Below are positions 17,010 to 25,449 of a stretch of DNA of 64,000 bases, piece by piece. Position numbers and translations under genes: made by a program. The notes under the pieces were generated by a model, which did not search any database, was not told where the DNA came from, and worked only from the letters and a program-made list of their open reading frames with translations. The stretch lies in the NCBI RefSeq assembly GCF_902506095.1, contig NZ_LR733293.1, positions 1,874,843 through 1,938,842 of the forward strand, read 5' to 3'. Each line of letters opens with the position of its first letter. Within the stretch, counting starts at the first letter, position 1. The stretch is from Arthrobacter sp. 9AX. Lineage in GTDB: Bacteria > Actinomycetota > Actinomycetes > Actinomycetales > Micrococcaceae.

Positions 17010-18416
17010 TCAGCCGAAGTTCTTCTGGTGCGCCTTGATGGCTTCGACGTAGGTCTTAGTGTCGTCGTACATGCCGTACTTGCTCACCGAGTACTGGCCC
17101 TGGTAGTAACCGGCGATGGCCGTGTCCCGGTCCTTGCTGGTGGCCAGCAGTTGGCGGATGATCGCCACTCCGGCAGTTGCGTTGTCATGGGGATCGAGCA
17201 GGTTCAGCTTACGGCCCACCAGGTCCGAGGCCCACTGACCGGAGCTGGGAATGACCTGCATGGTTCCGATCGCGTTGGCCGGGGACACCGCGCGCTGGTT
17301 GAAACCCGACTCCTGGTACGCGAAGGCGAGGGCCAGTGAAGGCTCAACTCCCATCGCCCGGGCCTTGTCTGCCACAATGCTCTTCATTTCCTCACGGGAG
17401 GGAACCGGGGAAGCATTCAGGAGCGCTTTGTTTTCGTTGGCTGAGCTCACCACGGCTGCCGGGTAGGTGAAGCCGAGGAAGGTGCTGGGCACCAGGGGAG
17501 TCACCGCGGCGGCCGGCGCCGGCGCCGGCGCCGGCGCCGGCGCCGGCTGGACTGCAGCGCCCGGGAGGGCCAGCTTGTTGCCCGGGTGGATCACCGAGGA
17601 CATGTTCAGCTGGTTGGCGGAGAGGAGCTCCGAGAGCTTAACGCCGTGGCGGGATGCGATGGCCCACAAGGTGTCGCCAGCCTTGACGGTGTAGGAGCCC
17701 GAGGCCGGGGCGGCAGGCGTGGCGGATGCGTTGGCCAGGGCTGCAGCAGGTGCTGCGGGAGCGGGAGCGGGGGCAGCGGGGGCCGTATCGCCTGCACCCA
17801 CTTTGACCTTCTGCCCGGGGTAGATGATGGAGCGCATGTTGAGGTTGTTCCAGGCGAAGACGTCCGACAGGCTGACGTTGTGCCTCGCCGCGATGGCCCC
17901 GAGTGTGTCACCCGGCTTCACGGTGTACGTCGCGCCTGCGCTGGCGGGGGCGGCGGCGGCAGCCGGCTTTGCCGCGGGAGCGGCCGGTGCGTCTGCAGAG
18001 CCGGAGAGCTTGATCTTCTGGCCCGGGTAAATGATCGTGTTGGCCTGGAGGTTGTTCAGCTTCAGGATTTCTCCCGTGTTCAGCCCGAACCTGCCCGCGA
18101 TGGCGCTGATGGTGTCGCCCCGGGCGATGGTGTATTCGGCGGGTGCGGCAGGCTGTGCCGGCTTAAAGGCTGCCGGAATGGCTGTAGAAACGGACGACGC
18201 CGGAATAACGGCTGCGGTTGCCTGGGCTACTTGGGCTGCCTGGGCCTTCATGGCCGCTGCGAGGGTTGCCGGGACGGGTCGCGCGGGCTGTTGAGCAGCT
18301 GCGGGCTGGGCGAGGGCTAAGGACGATAACACGACCGCTGGCAGCGCTGCCGTCGTGGCAGCAATCATCGGCAGACTCGGTTTCTGGGGCTGCTTCGGCG
18401 AGCGGGACATCGTCAT
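17010..18416 (-). CDS. Secreted lytic transglycosylase with three LysM domains
   Basis: A 468-residue exported wall hydrolase. A signal peptide (basic SRSPKQPQKP, hydrophobic core, AAAQ cleavage region) is followed by three LysM modules near residues 75-120, 140-185 and 215-265. A long Ala/Pro linker leads to a C-terminal SLT-type domain with the catalytic glutamate in AYQESGFN and AIGTMQVIPSS. It should bind and cleave peptidoglycan. ATG at 18416 was chosen because AGAGGA lies nine bases upstream; the frame continues to a TTG at 18437. Confidence 0.9.
   Translation of the reverse strand: MTMSRSPKQPQKPSLPMIAATTAALPAVVLSSLALAQPAAAQQPARPVPATLAAAMKAQAAQVAQATAAVIPASSVSTAIPAAFKPAQPAAPAEYTIARGDTISAIAGRFGLNTGEILKLNNLQANTIIYPGQKIKLSGSADAPAAPAAKPAAAAAPASAGATYTVKPGDTLGAIAARHNVSLSDVFAWNNLNMRSIIYPGQKVKVGAGDTAPAAPAPAPAAPAAALANASATPAAPASGSYTVKAGDTLWAIASRHGVKLSELLSANQLNMSSVIHPGNKLALPGAAVQPAPAPAPAPAPAAAVTPLVPSTFLGFTYPAAVVSSANENKALLNASPVPSREEMKSIVADKARAMGVEPSLALAFAYQESGFNQRAVSPANAIGTMQVIPSSGQWASDLVGRKLNLLDPHDNATAGVAIIRQLLATSKDRDTAIAGYYQGQYSVSKYGMYDDTKTYVEAIKAHQKNFG
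17512..17547. repeat. Six GCCGGC hexamer repeats in the LysM protein linker
   Basis: Six perfect head-to-tail copies of GCCGGC encode the Ala-Pro linker between the third LysM and the transglycosylase domain. Gain or loss of units keeps the reading frame and changes only linker length. Confidence 0.95.
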
Positions 18417-18660
18417 GGGAAAGAATCCTCTTCTCAACTGCGGGTGCGCGGGCGGGGATGCCGCGGTTATTTCGATACTACTGTTGCTGCTGTTAATACT
18501 GTTACCAAAGTGATGTATGTGAATGTCTCACGGATTCGTAATTAGCACAAGAATTCACGCATTCCCCGCAAGGAGAATCTGCGGAGTGTCCGCAAGTCAA
18601 CAACTCCCTGTGGAATTTCCCGACTAGGCGCCACGGCGGACTGCGTGGCAACCTTGATCC
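18417..18660. promoter_or_regulatory. Divergent region between the LysM gene and the Rv2175c-type gene
   Basis: This 244-base region has an AT-rich core (18475-18550) that should carry the promoter of the LysM gene. A CCGCA-N9-TGCGG hairpin lies at 18567-18585. CAACCT (18649-18654) ends six bases before the GTG of the plus-strand gene, a partial match to the leaderless -10 pattern. No riboswitch pattern could be made out. Confidence 0.35.
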
Positions 18661-19014
18661 GTGAGCAATGTAGAAAACCTCGTGGGCGAATGGTTGCCCC
18701 TGCCTGATGTCGCCCAACTATTGGACGTTTCCATCACCAAAGTCCACAGCCTGATTGATGATCGGGCGCTGGCCGCCGTGCGCGTGGGGGAGCGGAATAT
18801 CCGTTCGGTCCCGGCCGAATTCATCCAGGACGGCCAGGTCGTGGACAGCCTCAAGGGCACCATTGTTGTGCTCGCGGACGCAGGCTACTCCGACGAGGAC
18901 CTTATCATTTGGCTTTTCACGCCGGATGAGTCATTGCGGGGACGGCCCATCGACGCGTTGCGGGAAGGCCGTAAAACCGAAATCAGGCGCAGGGCACAAA
19001 CTTTGGCCTGGTAA
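18661..19014 (+). CDS. Rv2175c-family helix-turn-helix DNA-binding protein
   Basis: A 117-residue protein with an N-terminal winged helix (WLPLPDVAQLLDVSITKVHSLI) and a conserved C-terminal part ending in a basic helix. It matches Rv2175c, a DNA-binding protein phosphorylated by PknL in M. tuberculosis. The kinase gene is separated from it here only by the LysM gene. GTG at 18661 has no clear ribosome site, consistent with a leaderless message. Target DNA sites are not known from the sequence. Confidence 0.85.
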   Translation: MSNVENLVGEWLPLPDVAQLLDVSITKVHSLIDDRALAAVRVGERNIRSVPAEFIQDGQVVDSLKGTIVVLADAGYSDEDLIIWLFTPDESLRGRPIDALREGRKTEIRRRAQTLAW

Positions 19015-19017
19015 TTA

Positions 19018-19050
19018 CCGGGCCTGAACCTGCCGAATCAGGAGGCCCGG
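19018..19050. terminator. Possible convergent terminator
   Basis: An 8-bp repeat CCGGGCCT/AGGCCCGG (19018-19025 with 19043-19050) encloses 17 bases. It lies between the convergent Rv2175c-type and polyprenyl synthase genes and overlaps the 3' end of the latter. No U-tract follows. Confidence 0.4.
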
Positions 19051-20132
19051 CTGACCGTTGCTTCGGCCAGCTTCCGGAGTGCGGTTTTCGGCAGGTCGTC
19101 CAGGGGAAGTGTGTCCAGGGCATCGAAGGCGGCGTTGCCGAATTCACTGATCAGGACCTCGGTGGCCTGCAGGGCGCCCGACTCTTCTATGATCCGCCGG
19201 ATCTCACGGATGTCCTCATCCGTGAGATCCGGGCTGCCCAGCCGGGCATCGATGAATGCCGACTCAGCAGCGGAGGCCTGGTCCAGAGCCAGCGCTACCA
19301 GTACCGTGCGCTTGCCCTCCCTCAGGTCGTCGCCCGCCGGCTTGCCGGTCGTCAGCGGATCACCAAAAACACCCAGCACGTCGTCGCGCAGCTGGAACGC
19401 CTCACCGAGGGGCAGGGCAAATGCGGAATAGCCGCGGAGCAGTTCGTTCGAGGCTCCGGCAAGGGCGCCGCCCAGGGCCAGCGGATGTTCCGTTGAGTAT
19501 TTGGCGGACTTGAACCTGATGATGGACTGAGCCCTGCTCACGGCCCCGGCACGGTCGCGGACCGGGCCGGCAACCTCTTCCAGGATGTCCAGGTACTGGC
19601 CTGCCATGACTTCGGCCCGCATGAGGTTGAAGATCAGGCGCGCCCGGGTTCCCGCCGCGGCGGGCTCTCCGATGTCCGTGAAGGCTTCCTCGCTGAAGGA
19701 AAGGCAGAGGTCACCGGTAAGGATTGCTGCCGCCTGGCCGAAGCGCTCACTGTCCAGTGCCCAGCCGTGGGTGCCGTGCAGTTGGCTGAACCTGCGGTGG
19801 ACACTGGGGCCGCCCCGCCGGGTGTCCGAGCGGTCGATGATGTCGTCGTGGATGAGCGCTGCGGCCTGGAAAAGTTCCAGGGCCGCTCCTGCCGTCACTA
19901 CCTGGTGCGCGCCGGACCCGCCCCCCGCGCCGCGCCAGCCCCAGTAGCACATCAGTGCCCGGAGGCGCTTTCCCCCGGTAACCAGGTTGGAGATGGAACC
20001 CATGATGGGTTCGATGTCCGGCGAAATAGCGGACATGATGGATTGCCTGGACGTGAGGAAATCAGTCAGTTCGCCGGCTACCGCCGCCACAAAGGCGGCC
20101 TGTTCATTCCTTAGCTGCTCCGCCGCCGTCAC
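19038..20132 (-). CDS. Polyprenyl diphosphate synthase (GGPP synthase type, IdsA-like)
   Basis: A 364-residue trans-prenyltransferase. The first aspartate-rich motif is IHDDIIDRSDTRRGGPSVH (DDxxD) and the second is FQLRDDVLGVFGD. GGKRLRALMCYWGW is the conserved lysine-arginine block. The product is probably geranylgeranyl diphosphate or longer, used for carotenoids, quinones or lipid carriers; chain length cannot be read safely. Its GTG overlaps the stop of the lipoprotein gene (GTGA, 20129-20132), so the two are coupled. Position matches Rv2173 (idsA2). Confidence 0.92.
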   Translation of the reverse strand: MTAAEQLRNEQAAFVAAVAGELTDFLTSRQSIMSAISPDIEPIMGSISNLVTGGKRLRALMCYWGWRGAGGGSGAHQVVTAGAALELFQAAALIHDDIIDRSDTRRGGPSVHRRFSQLHGTHGWALDSERFGQAAAILTGDLCLSFSEEAFTDIGEPAAAGTRARLIFNLMRAEVMAGQYLDILEEVAGPVRDRAGAVSRAQSIIRFKSAKYSTEHPLALGGALAGASNELLRGYSAFALPLGEAFQLRDDVLGVFGDPLTTGKPAGDDLREGKRTVLVALALDQASAAESAFIDARLGSPDLTDEDIREIRRIIEESGALQATEVLISEFGNAAFDALDTLPLDDLPKTALRKLAEATVSRAS

Positions 20133-20656
20133 TTGGCTGACTCAGCTGCCACGTTGGCGCCGATGGTGAACGTCACCACGCCCGCCGCGTCCACCGCGGA
20201 CAGGTTGACCGTCTCGTTGTCGCCGCGGACAAAGTCCTTGGAAGTGACAGCTCCCACTGACTCGCCCGGAACCGCCTTGAATCCGCGGGCCTCCAGCTCC
20301 TTGGTGTAGAAGTCCAGGACAGCAGCGACGGGAGAGCTGATAGTGGCAACCAGGGCGGCCGTCGCAGGCGTCGACGCCTTGTCGAAGCTGCTGGACACCA
20401 CGGTTGCGCCGGGCATGAGGGGCAGGAGCTGCTGGGGGAAACCCTCGACGACGGCCCCGACAGTAGCGGAGGTGTTCGGCGACGCGGAGGGGCTGGCGGA
20501 GGCAGTGATGGTTGACTCCGCGGTTTGCGGCGAGGAAGCGGAAGCGGTGGGACCAGGGGTTCCTGACGGTGTTGGGCTGCACGCAGCGAGGGCCAGTGCT
20601 GCCGCGGCTGCGAAAGCGGCCAGGGCTGCTGGCTTGAGTTTTCCAATGTCCGTCAC
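20129..20656 (-). CDS. Lipoprotein of unknown function
   Basis: A 175-residue exported lipoprotein. The signal peptide runs to a lipobox LAAC near residue 26, followed by a Pro/Ser/Thr-rich linker to about residue 65. The mature domain has segments such as PQQLLPLMPGATVVSSS and LDFYTKELEARGFKAV. I do not recognise a family with a known role. GTG at 20656 follows GGAGGAAAGTCCCT. It overlaps the polyprenyl synthase start and is divergent from dinB, with overlapping promoter regions. Confidence 0.75.
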   Translation of the reverse strand: MTDIGKLKPAALAAFAAAAALALAACSPTPSGTPGPTASASSPQTAESTITASASPSASPNTSATVGAVVEGFPQQLLPLMPGATVVSSSFDKASTPATAALVATISSPVAAVLDFYTKELEARGFKAVPGESVGAVTSKDFVRGDNETVNLSAVDAAGVVTFTIGANVAAESAK

Positions 20657-20730
20657 AGGGACTTTCCTCCTGGTGTTGATGCCGGATTCCGCCTCCAGTT
20701 TAGTCAGTACAAAGCGATAGGATTGCAGCC

Positions 20731-21954
20731 GTGGGACCTGTTGGGACGAATGAGCCGGCTGGAGCCGGACTTCGGGCCAGCAGGCGCAAGTGCATCATGC
20801 ACGTGGATATGGACGCCTTTTTCGTCTCCGTGGAACTTCGCACGCGGCCCGAACTGCGCGGCAAGCCCGTCATCGTCGGCTTCCCGGCGGAGCGCTCAGT
20901 GGTCCTGTCGGCCTCCTATGAGGCCAGGGCTTTTGGTGTGAAGTCAGCCATGCCCATGGCGGTGGCCATGCGCATGTGCCCGCAGGCGGTGATCATCGAG
21001 CCGCGCCACAAGGTGTACTACGACGTCTCGGCGCAGCTCATGGCGATCTTCGAATCCGTTACCGAGCTCGTGGAACCGCTCAGCGTGGACGAGGCGTTCC
21101 TCGACGTGACCGGCGCCATCCGCCGGCTGGGGCCGCCCCGGGTCATCGGCGAATTGATCCGCAGCACGGTCGCGGCGGAGCTGGGCATCACGGCCTCGGT
21201 GGGGATTGCGGAAACCAAGTTTGTGGCCAAGATCGCGTCCACCCGCTGCAAGCCGGACGGACTGCTGCTGATCGGGCCCGACCAGACGGTGCCTTACCTC
21301 CACAGCCTGCCGGTCGGCGCGCTGTGGGGCATCGGCGCCAAAACAGCTGAAGTCCTGGCCAGGATGGGCATCCGGACGGTGGCGGACGTCGCGGCCACAC
21401 CGGTCACGTCGCTCCGGAAGATGCTGGGCGCCACCGGCGAGCACGTGCACCAGCTGGCCTGGGGACAGGACCCGCGTCCTGTCACGCCCGTCCGGCTGGA
21501 AAAGAGCATCGGCGCCGAAGAAACGTTTGCCGTAGACACGGCCGACGACGCTCTCCTCCACCGCGAGCTGCTCCGCCTCGCACACCGGACGGCCGGCCGG
21601 CTGCGGAGTGCGGGAATGGTAGCGCGGACCATCGCCCTGAAGCTGCGCTTCGCTGATTTTTCCACGATCACCCGGAGCCGGACTGTACAGGCGCCCGTTG
21701 ACAGTGCCCAGCTCATCTATGGGGTTGCGCTGCAGCTCCTGGAAGGCGTGGACCGGCCCATGCCGGTGAGGCTCGTGGGTGTGCGGGCCGAGCAGCTCGA
21801 AGACGCAGCCACAACATCGCTTCAGCTCAGTATTGACCGCCGGGATGACAACTGGCGGGCCGCTGAACAGGCCCTTGACCAGGTGGCCCGCAAATTCGGC
21901 AATAGATCCGTCCTTCCTGCCCGGCTCCTGGAGCCGGACAGCGGCACCGATTAA
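20731..21954 (+). CDS. dinB: DNA polymerase IV (Y-family translesion polymerase)
   Basis: A 407-residue Y-family polymerase. Catalytic motifs are HVDMDAFFVSVE (first Asp), SYEARAFGV, and SVDEAFLDVTG (the SxDE pair). A helix-hairpin-helix and a little-finger domain follow. It copies past damaged bases at low fidelity. The GTG at 20731 lies seven bases after TAGGAT (20718-20723), so the mRNA is probably leaderless. No LexA-type inverted TCGAAC/GTTCGA site was seen upstream. A C-terminal beta-clamp-binding peptide is not obvious. Confidence 0.93.
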   Translation: MGPVGTNEPAGAGLRASRRKCIMHVDMDAFFVSVELRTRPELRGKPVIVGFPAERSVVLSASYEARAFGVKSAMPMAVAMRMCPQAVIIEPRHKVYYDVSAQLMAIFESVTELVEPLSVDEAFLDVTGAIRRLGPPRVIGELIRSTVAAELGITASVGIAETKFVAKIASTRCKPDGLLLIGPDQTVPYLHSLPVGALWGIGAKTAEVLARMGIRTVADVAATPVTSLRKMLGATGEHVHQLAWGQDPRPVTPVRLEKSIGAEETFAVDTADDALLHRELLRLAHRTAGRLRSAGMVARTIALKLRFADFSTITRSRTVQAPVDSAQLIYGVALQLLEGVDRPMPVRLVGVRAEQLEDAATTSLQLSIDRRDDNWRAAEQALDQVARKFGNRSVLPARLLEPDSGTD

Positions 21955-22240
21955 GGGCCGGATATGTGCCCCGTATGAGCCCCTCAGAAGTGTCTTCCAA
22001 AGTCATTGCCGTCTTTCAGAACGCTCCTCAACAAACTATCCTTATAGGTACAAAGTTTTTGAGTGACTGGACTTACTGCCGGGCTCTCTTGGACATGCTC
22101 CCGCTCCGGGTCTGCATGCCTTGGTTTTTGTTTACCGCCGAAGCCGGCGGGTACGGGAACCACCAGGGCATACCAGACGTTATCGGAGCAGGAGTAGTGG
22201 CTGGGACCAGCCCGGACGTTGGCCTACAAAGGAGGTCGTG
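21955..22240. promoter_or_regulatory. Intergenic region before the DUF3040 gene
   Basis: A 286-base region that is AT-richer around 22020-22070. It should hold the promoter of the DUF3040 gene, but no clear -35/-10 pair stands out. A small CCGCCG/CGGCGG hairpin lies at 22135-22150. A strong ribosome site (AAAGGAGG) precedes 22241. Confidence 0.35.
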
Positions 22241-22615
22241 ATGCCGCTGTCGGAGCACGAACAGAAGCTGCTTGAGCAGCTGGAGAAGCAGCTTCACGAG
22301 GATGATCCAAAGTTCGCGAATTCCATGGGATCGGACCCCGGGCGTTCGTGGTCGACAAGACACGTCGTGATTGGCGTTCTTTGTGCGCTGGCCGGGGTTT
22401 TCCTGTTACTCGTTGGTGTCACCCTCCAGAACATCTTCGTTGGTGTCCTCGGTTTTGTTGTGATGGGCGGCGGCGTGTACTTCGCCACCATGCGCAGCAG
22501 TTCCCCCGGCGCAAAGGGCTCCAAGTCCGGAGCAGGCAAGTCCGGCAAACAGCGCAGTTCGTTCATGAGCAGTCTCGAGGAACGCTGGGACGAAAGGCGC
22601 AGGGGAGAATCCTAG
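22241..22615 (+). CDS. DUF3040 domain membrane protein
   Basis: A 124-residue protein with the DUF3040 opening MPLSEHEQKLLEQLEKQL and the following DDPKFA segment. Two membrane helices lie at about residues 42-62 and 66-84, and the tail is basic and Ser/Gly rich. The family is common in actinobacteria and has no assigned function. ATG at 22241 follows AAAGGAGG. A strong terminator 70 bases downstream separates it from mraZ. Confidence 0.88.
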   Translation: MPLSEHEQKLLEQLEKQLHEDDPKFANSMGSDPGRSWSTRHVVIGVLCALAGVFLLLVGVTLQNIFVGVLGFVVMGGGVYFATMRSSSPGAKGSKSGAGKSGKQRSSFMSSLEERWDERRRGES

Positions 22616-22684
22616 GCCGGCCGCCAGGCTGCAGCGGACGCCCCCGTCCCACCACTTTGCTCCCCGAATGGGGGCGCGCAGCAT

Positions 22685-22709
22685 AAAGACCCGCTACGGC
22701 GGGTCTTTT
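22685..22709 (+). terminator. Rho-independent terminator after the DUF3040 gene
   Basis: A 10-bp perfect stem (22685-22694 with 22699-22708), tetraloop TACG, ending in TTTT. Confidence 0.88.
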
Positions 22710-23115
22710 GCTGTTTAAACCCACTCCTGCGGAACTAAATAACGGTGGGGACAAAACGTGGGTGGAGAGCCCCGTGCTGGCCGGGAGCGCTGATGGGGCG
22801 TTGCCGTGCTTGCAGGCTCTTTCACCCACAAACTTCATTGAGGACGGACCAGCTGCCGGCCCGCGCATAAGACACCAGGGGTCCCGACTGTCTTTCCCCA
22901 TGCCGGGCTACTCCAAGGCCAGTGCAGGGAAAGTCCTCCACTTCCCACCACCGCCACAATTCCGCGCCATTTCAGGCTTCCTTTCCCAAAAATTGGGCCC
23001 AGGGGGAGACATTCTGCGTTGACTGTGGGGGAAAGTGGAGTAATGTGGAGGACATAAGAGGGTGGTTGCAACATAGGGGATGTGCAGTTCCTGACATCGG
23101 ACAGGCGGTGGGCCA
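22710..23115 (+). promoter_or_regulatory. mraZ (division cluster) promoter region with MraZ boxes
   Basis: This region of about 400 bases has no convincing gene. The promoter is TTGACT (23019-23024), 16 bases, TAATGT (23041-23046). Three direct repeats GTGGGG, GTGGAG, GTGGAG start at 23025, 23035 and 23045, exactly 10 bases apart, inside and over the -10. Such arrays are known targets of MraZ. Opposite-strand copies (CTCCAC at 22936, CACCAC at 22946, CGCCAC at 22952) lie about 80 bases upstream. This predicts autoregulation of the cluster. Confidence 0.75.
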
Positions 23116-23544
23116 GTGTTTCTGGGCACGCATTCGCCGCGTCTGGATGAAAAGGGCCGGATCATTCTCCCCGCGAAGTTCCGGGAGGAACTTGCCAGCG
23201 GACTGGTCCTCACCAGGGGCCAGGAACGTTGCATCTACGTCTTCAGCGAGAAGGAATTTGCCCGGGTCCACGAGCAAATGCGGGAGGCGCCAATCTCCTC
23301 AAAACAGGCGCGGGACTACATCCGCGTCTTTCTCTCTGGAGCCTCGGACGAGGTACCTGACAAGCAGGGGCGTGTGACTATTCCACCGGCGCTCCGGGAG
23401 TACGCAGGGCTCGGGAGGGAACTGGCCGTGATTGGTGCCGGAACCCGCGCCGAGATCTGGGATGCCCAGGCTTGGAATGAATACCTCGCGGAGAAGGAAA
23501 CAGCCTTCTCTGAAACCGATGATCCCATTCCGGGCATTCTGTGA
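23116..23544 (+). CDS. mraZ: Transcriptional regulator MraZ
   Basis: A 142-residue protein with two SpoVT/AbrB-like halves: [19 protein letters not shown] and [20 protein letters not shown]. The two DxKGR/DKQGR motifs contact DNA in known family members. MraZ forms rings and represses the division and cell-wall operon. GTG at 23116 gives the conserved MFLGTH start. It is the first gene of the cluster and has its predicted boxes in its own promoter. Confidence 0.96.
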   Translation: MFLGTHSPRLDEKGRIILPAKFREELASGLVLTRGQERCIYVFSEKEFARVHEQMREAPISSKQARDYIRVFLSGASDEVPDKQGRVTIPPALREYAGLGRELAVIGAGTRAEIWDAQAWNEYLAEKETAFSETDDPIPGIL

Positions 23545-23710
23545 CCGGAAAGGAGCAACGGACAGCTTCTTGGTTGGGATCTCCAGCCGGCCCATCAGCC
23601 GGCCAACCTGGCTCAACTTCCCCGGAGCCAGGCGGGCAGGACGGTAGGCGCGGATGGGGATCCGGGTCAAGAAGCATCCAGGCATCAGCGACGGCGAGAA
23701 AGGACGAGGC

Positions 23711-24703
23711 ATGAACGATCAACCCAAGCCCACGTCCGAACGCCATGTGCCGGTCCTTCGGGACCGGTGCATCAATTTGTTGGCCCCCGGATTCGAGGCG
23801 GCCAGGAGCCGCGGCGAAACCCCCATCGCCATTGATGCCACCCTCGGCATGGGTGGCCACTCCGAGGCCATGCTGCAGCGCTTCCCGGACCTGCACCTGA
23901 TCGGCATCGACCGGGATGAAGAAGCCCTGGCCCTGGCCGGTGCGCGGCTGGCGCCCTTCGAATCACGGACAGACCTCGTCCACGCCGTCTATGACGAAAT
24001 CGAAGACGTCCTGGCTGACCTCGGCGTCCCGGAGGTTCACGGGATCCTGATGGACCTGGGAGTTTCCTCGCTCCAGCTCGATGAGCGTGAGCGCGGCTTC
24101 GCCTATTCCTTCGACGCTCCGCTGGACATGCGGATGGATACCAGCCGCGGCCAGACGGCAGCGGATGTGGTGAACACCTACAGCGAAGAGGAACTCGTCC
24201 GGATCATCCGCAAGTGGGGTGAGGAAAAGTTCGCCGGCAGGATCGCCAACAGGATCGTGGCGGCCCGGGCTGTCAAACCCTTCACTACCACCGGCGAACT
24301 GGTGGAACAGATCCGCTCGGTTGTTCCGGCCGGCGCTGCCAAATCCGGCGGACACCCCGCCAAGAGAACCTTCCAGGCTTTGCGGATCGAGGTCAACGAG
24401 GAACTGGAAGTCCTGGAGCGTGCCGTGCCCGCCGCTGTGGAGGCCACAGCACTGGGAGGCCGGATCGTGGTTATGTCCTACCACTCGCTGGAGGACAAGA
24501 TCGTCAAGGGTGTCTTCCAGGCCCGATCGAAATCCTCCGCTCCGCTGGGCTTCCCCGTCGAGCTGGAAGAACATAAACCCGAACTTAAAACCCTGACCAA
24601 AGGCACTGAGGTGCCAACCGCCGTCGAAATCGCCGAAAACCCCCGCGCTGCCTCAGCAAGGCTCCGCGCGGTGGAACGAATCCGAGCCAGGAGAGCTGAA
24701 TGA
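23711..24703 (+). CDS. rsmH: 16S rRNA (cytosine-1402-N4)-methyltransferase RsmH
   Basis: A 330-residue SAM-dependent methyltransferase (MraW). HVPVL opens the fold, [13 protein letters not shown] is the SAM loop, and [32 protein letters not shown] is the family signature, split here at its start. [17 protein letters not shown] and [13 protein letters not shown] follow. It modifies the ribosomal P-site region. ATG at 23711 is chosen because AAAGGACGAGG precedes it; an ATG at 23654 would add 19 residues. Its stop overlaps the ftsL start (ATGA). Confidence 0.95.
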   Translation: MNDQPKPTSERHVPVLRDRCINLLAPGFEAARSRGETPIAIDATLGMGGHSEAMLQRFPDLHLIGIDRDEEALALAGARLAPFESRTDLVHAVYDEIEDVLADLGVPEVHGILMDLGVSSLQLDERERGFAYSFDAPLDMRMDTSRGQTAADVVNTYSEEELVRIIRKWGEEKFAGRIANRIVAARAVKPFTTTGELVEQIRSVVPAGAAKSGGHPAKRTFQALRIEVNEELEVLERAVPAAVEATALGGRIVVMSYHSLEDKIVKGVFQARSKSSAPLGFPVELEEHKPELKTLTKGTEVPTAVEIAENPRAASARLRAVERIRARRAE

Positions 24704-25401
24704 GCACCGCTGCCGTGAAGAACTTTCCCGTTGTTAACGGTTCGGCCGCTAAGCAGCTCCCTGCCGGCTCGCCCGAGGCGCCACGCAGGAGCCGGACACC
24801 GCTCTCTCTGGTCCGGACGGTACCCCGCAAGCGCCGCGCGCCCTTTGTGGTGTTGTGCTTCGGCATGCTGGCCGTCGCCCTGATTGCTGTCCTGGTGCTG
24901 AACATCTCCGTTTCCACGGCGCAGTACCAGCTGGTGGAGCTGCGCGCCGCGCAGAGCGCCCTGACCAAGCAGAACCAGGACCTCACCCAGCAGGTGCAGA
25001 ACTTCGAGGCCCCCCAGAATCTCGCAGCACAGGCGACGAAGCTGGGCATGGTGCCATCTACGGTCAAGGGCCAAATCGACCTGTCGACCCTTTCGGTGAC
25101 CGGCAAGGCCACACCTGCCGTCAAGGACGGCCCCGCCGGTGCAGTCATCCCGGCGCCGGCAGTGCCCGGACAGCTTACCGTGGTACCCCCGCCCAGCAAG
25201 AACGAGCCCCTCGAAGCCCGGAAGCCCGTAGAGGACACCCCGGCTCCTGCCGCGGCAGCCCCGGTTGCCGGGGCGGGCGCCACGGCCGGCGCCACGGCCG
25301 GTCCAACCCCCGCGCAGACGCCGGCAGCCGCGGCAGTGCCGCCGGTGGAACTGCACGGAGGTTCGGTGCCCGCACCGGAGCAGAAGGTCCCCGGACAGTA
25401 A
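24700..25401 (+). CDS. ftsL: FtsL-like septum protein
   Basis: A 233-residue bitopic protein. The basic cytoplasmic N-terminus (to about residue 47) precedes one membrane helix (about 48-68). A short coiled coil with [37 protein letters not shown] is typical of FtsL/DivIC, given here in part only for identification of the region. The last 120 residues are an Ala/Pro-rich tail. FtsL links FtsQ to the FtsW-FtsI synthase. It is identified by topology and its place between rsmH and ftsI. Confidence 0.88.
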   Translation: MSTAAVKNFPVVNGSAAKQLPAGSPEAPRRSRTPLSLVRTVPRKRRAPFVVLCFGMLAVALIAVLVLNISVSTAQYQLVELRAAQSALTKQNQDLTQQVQNFEAPQNLAAQATKLGMVPSTVKGQIDLSTLSVTGKATPAVKDGPAGAVIPAPAVPGQLTVVPPPSKNEPLEARKPVEDTPAPAAAAPVAGAGATAGATAGPTPAQTPAAAAVPPVELHGGSVPAPEQKVPGQ

Positions 25402-25449
25402 TAGGGCAGGTCTGACAGGCAGCAAGGTCGAGCAGCAAGGAATATCGCG

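Noticed and set aside
18417..18660. c-di-AMP (ydaO) riboswitch before the LysM gene
   Set aside because: This riboswitch class often precedes actinobacterial wall hydrolases, but I could not find its conserved blocks and the leader seems too short.
20657..20730. LexA/SOS box before dinB
   Set aside because: No TCGAAC-N4-GTTCGA-like palindrome is present upstream; the gene seems to have a simple leaderless promoter.
21966..22241. Possible 91-codon gene between dinB and the DUF3040 gene
   Set aside because: No good ribosome site, poor codon use, and it runs over the ribosome site of the DUF3040 gene.
22708..23022. Possible 104-codon gene before mraZ
   Set aside because: Overlaps the terminator and promoter region; no ribosome site or recognisable motif.
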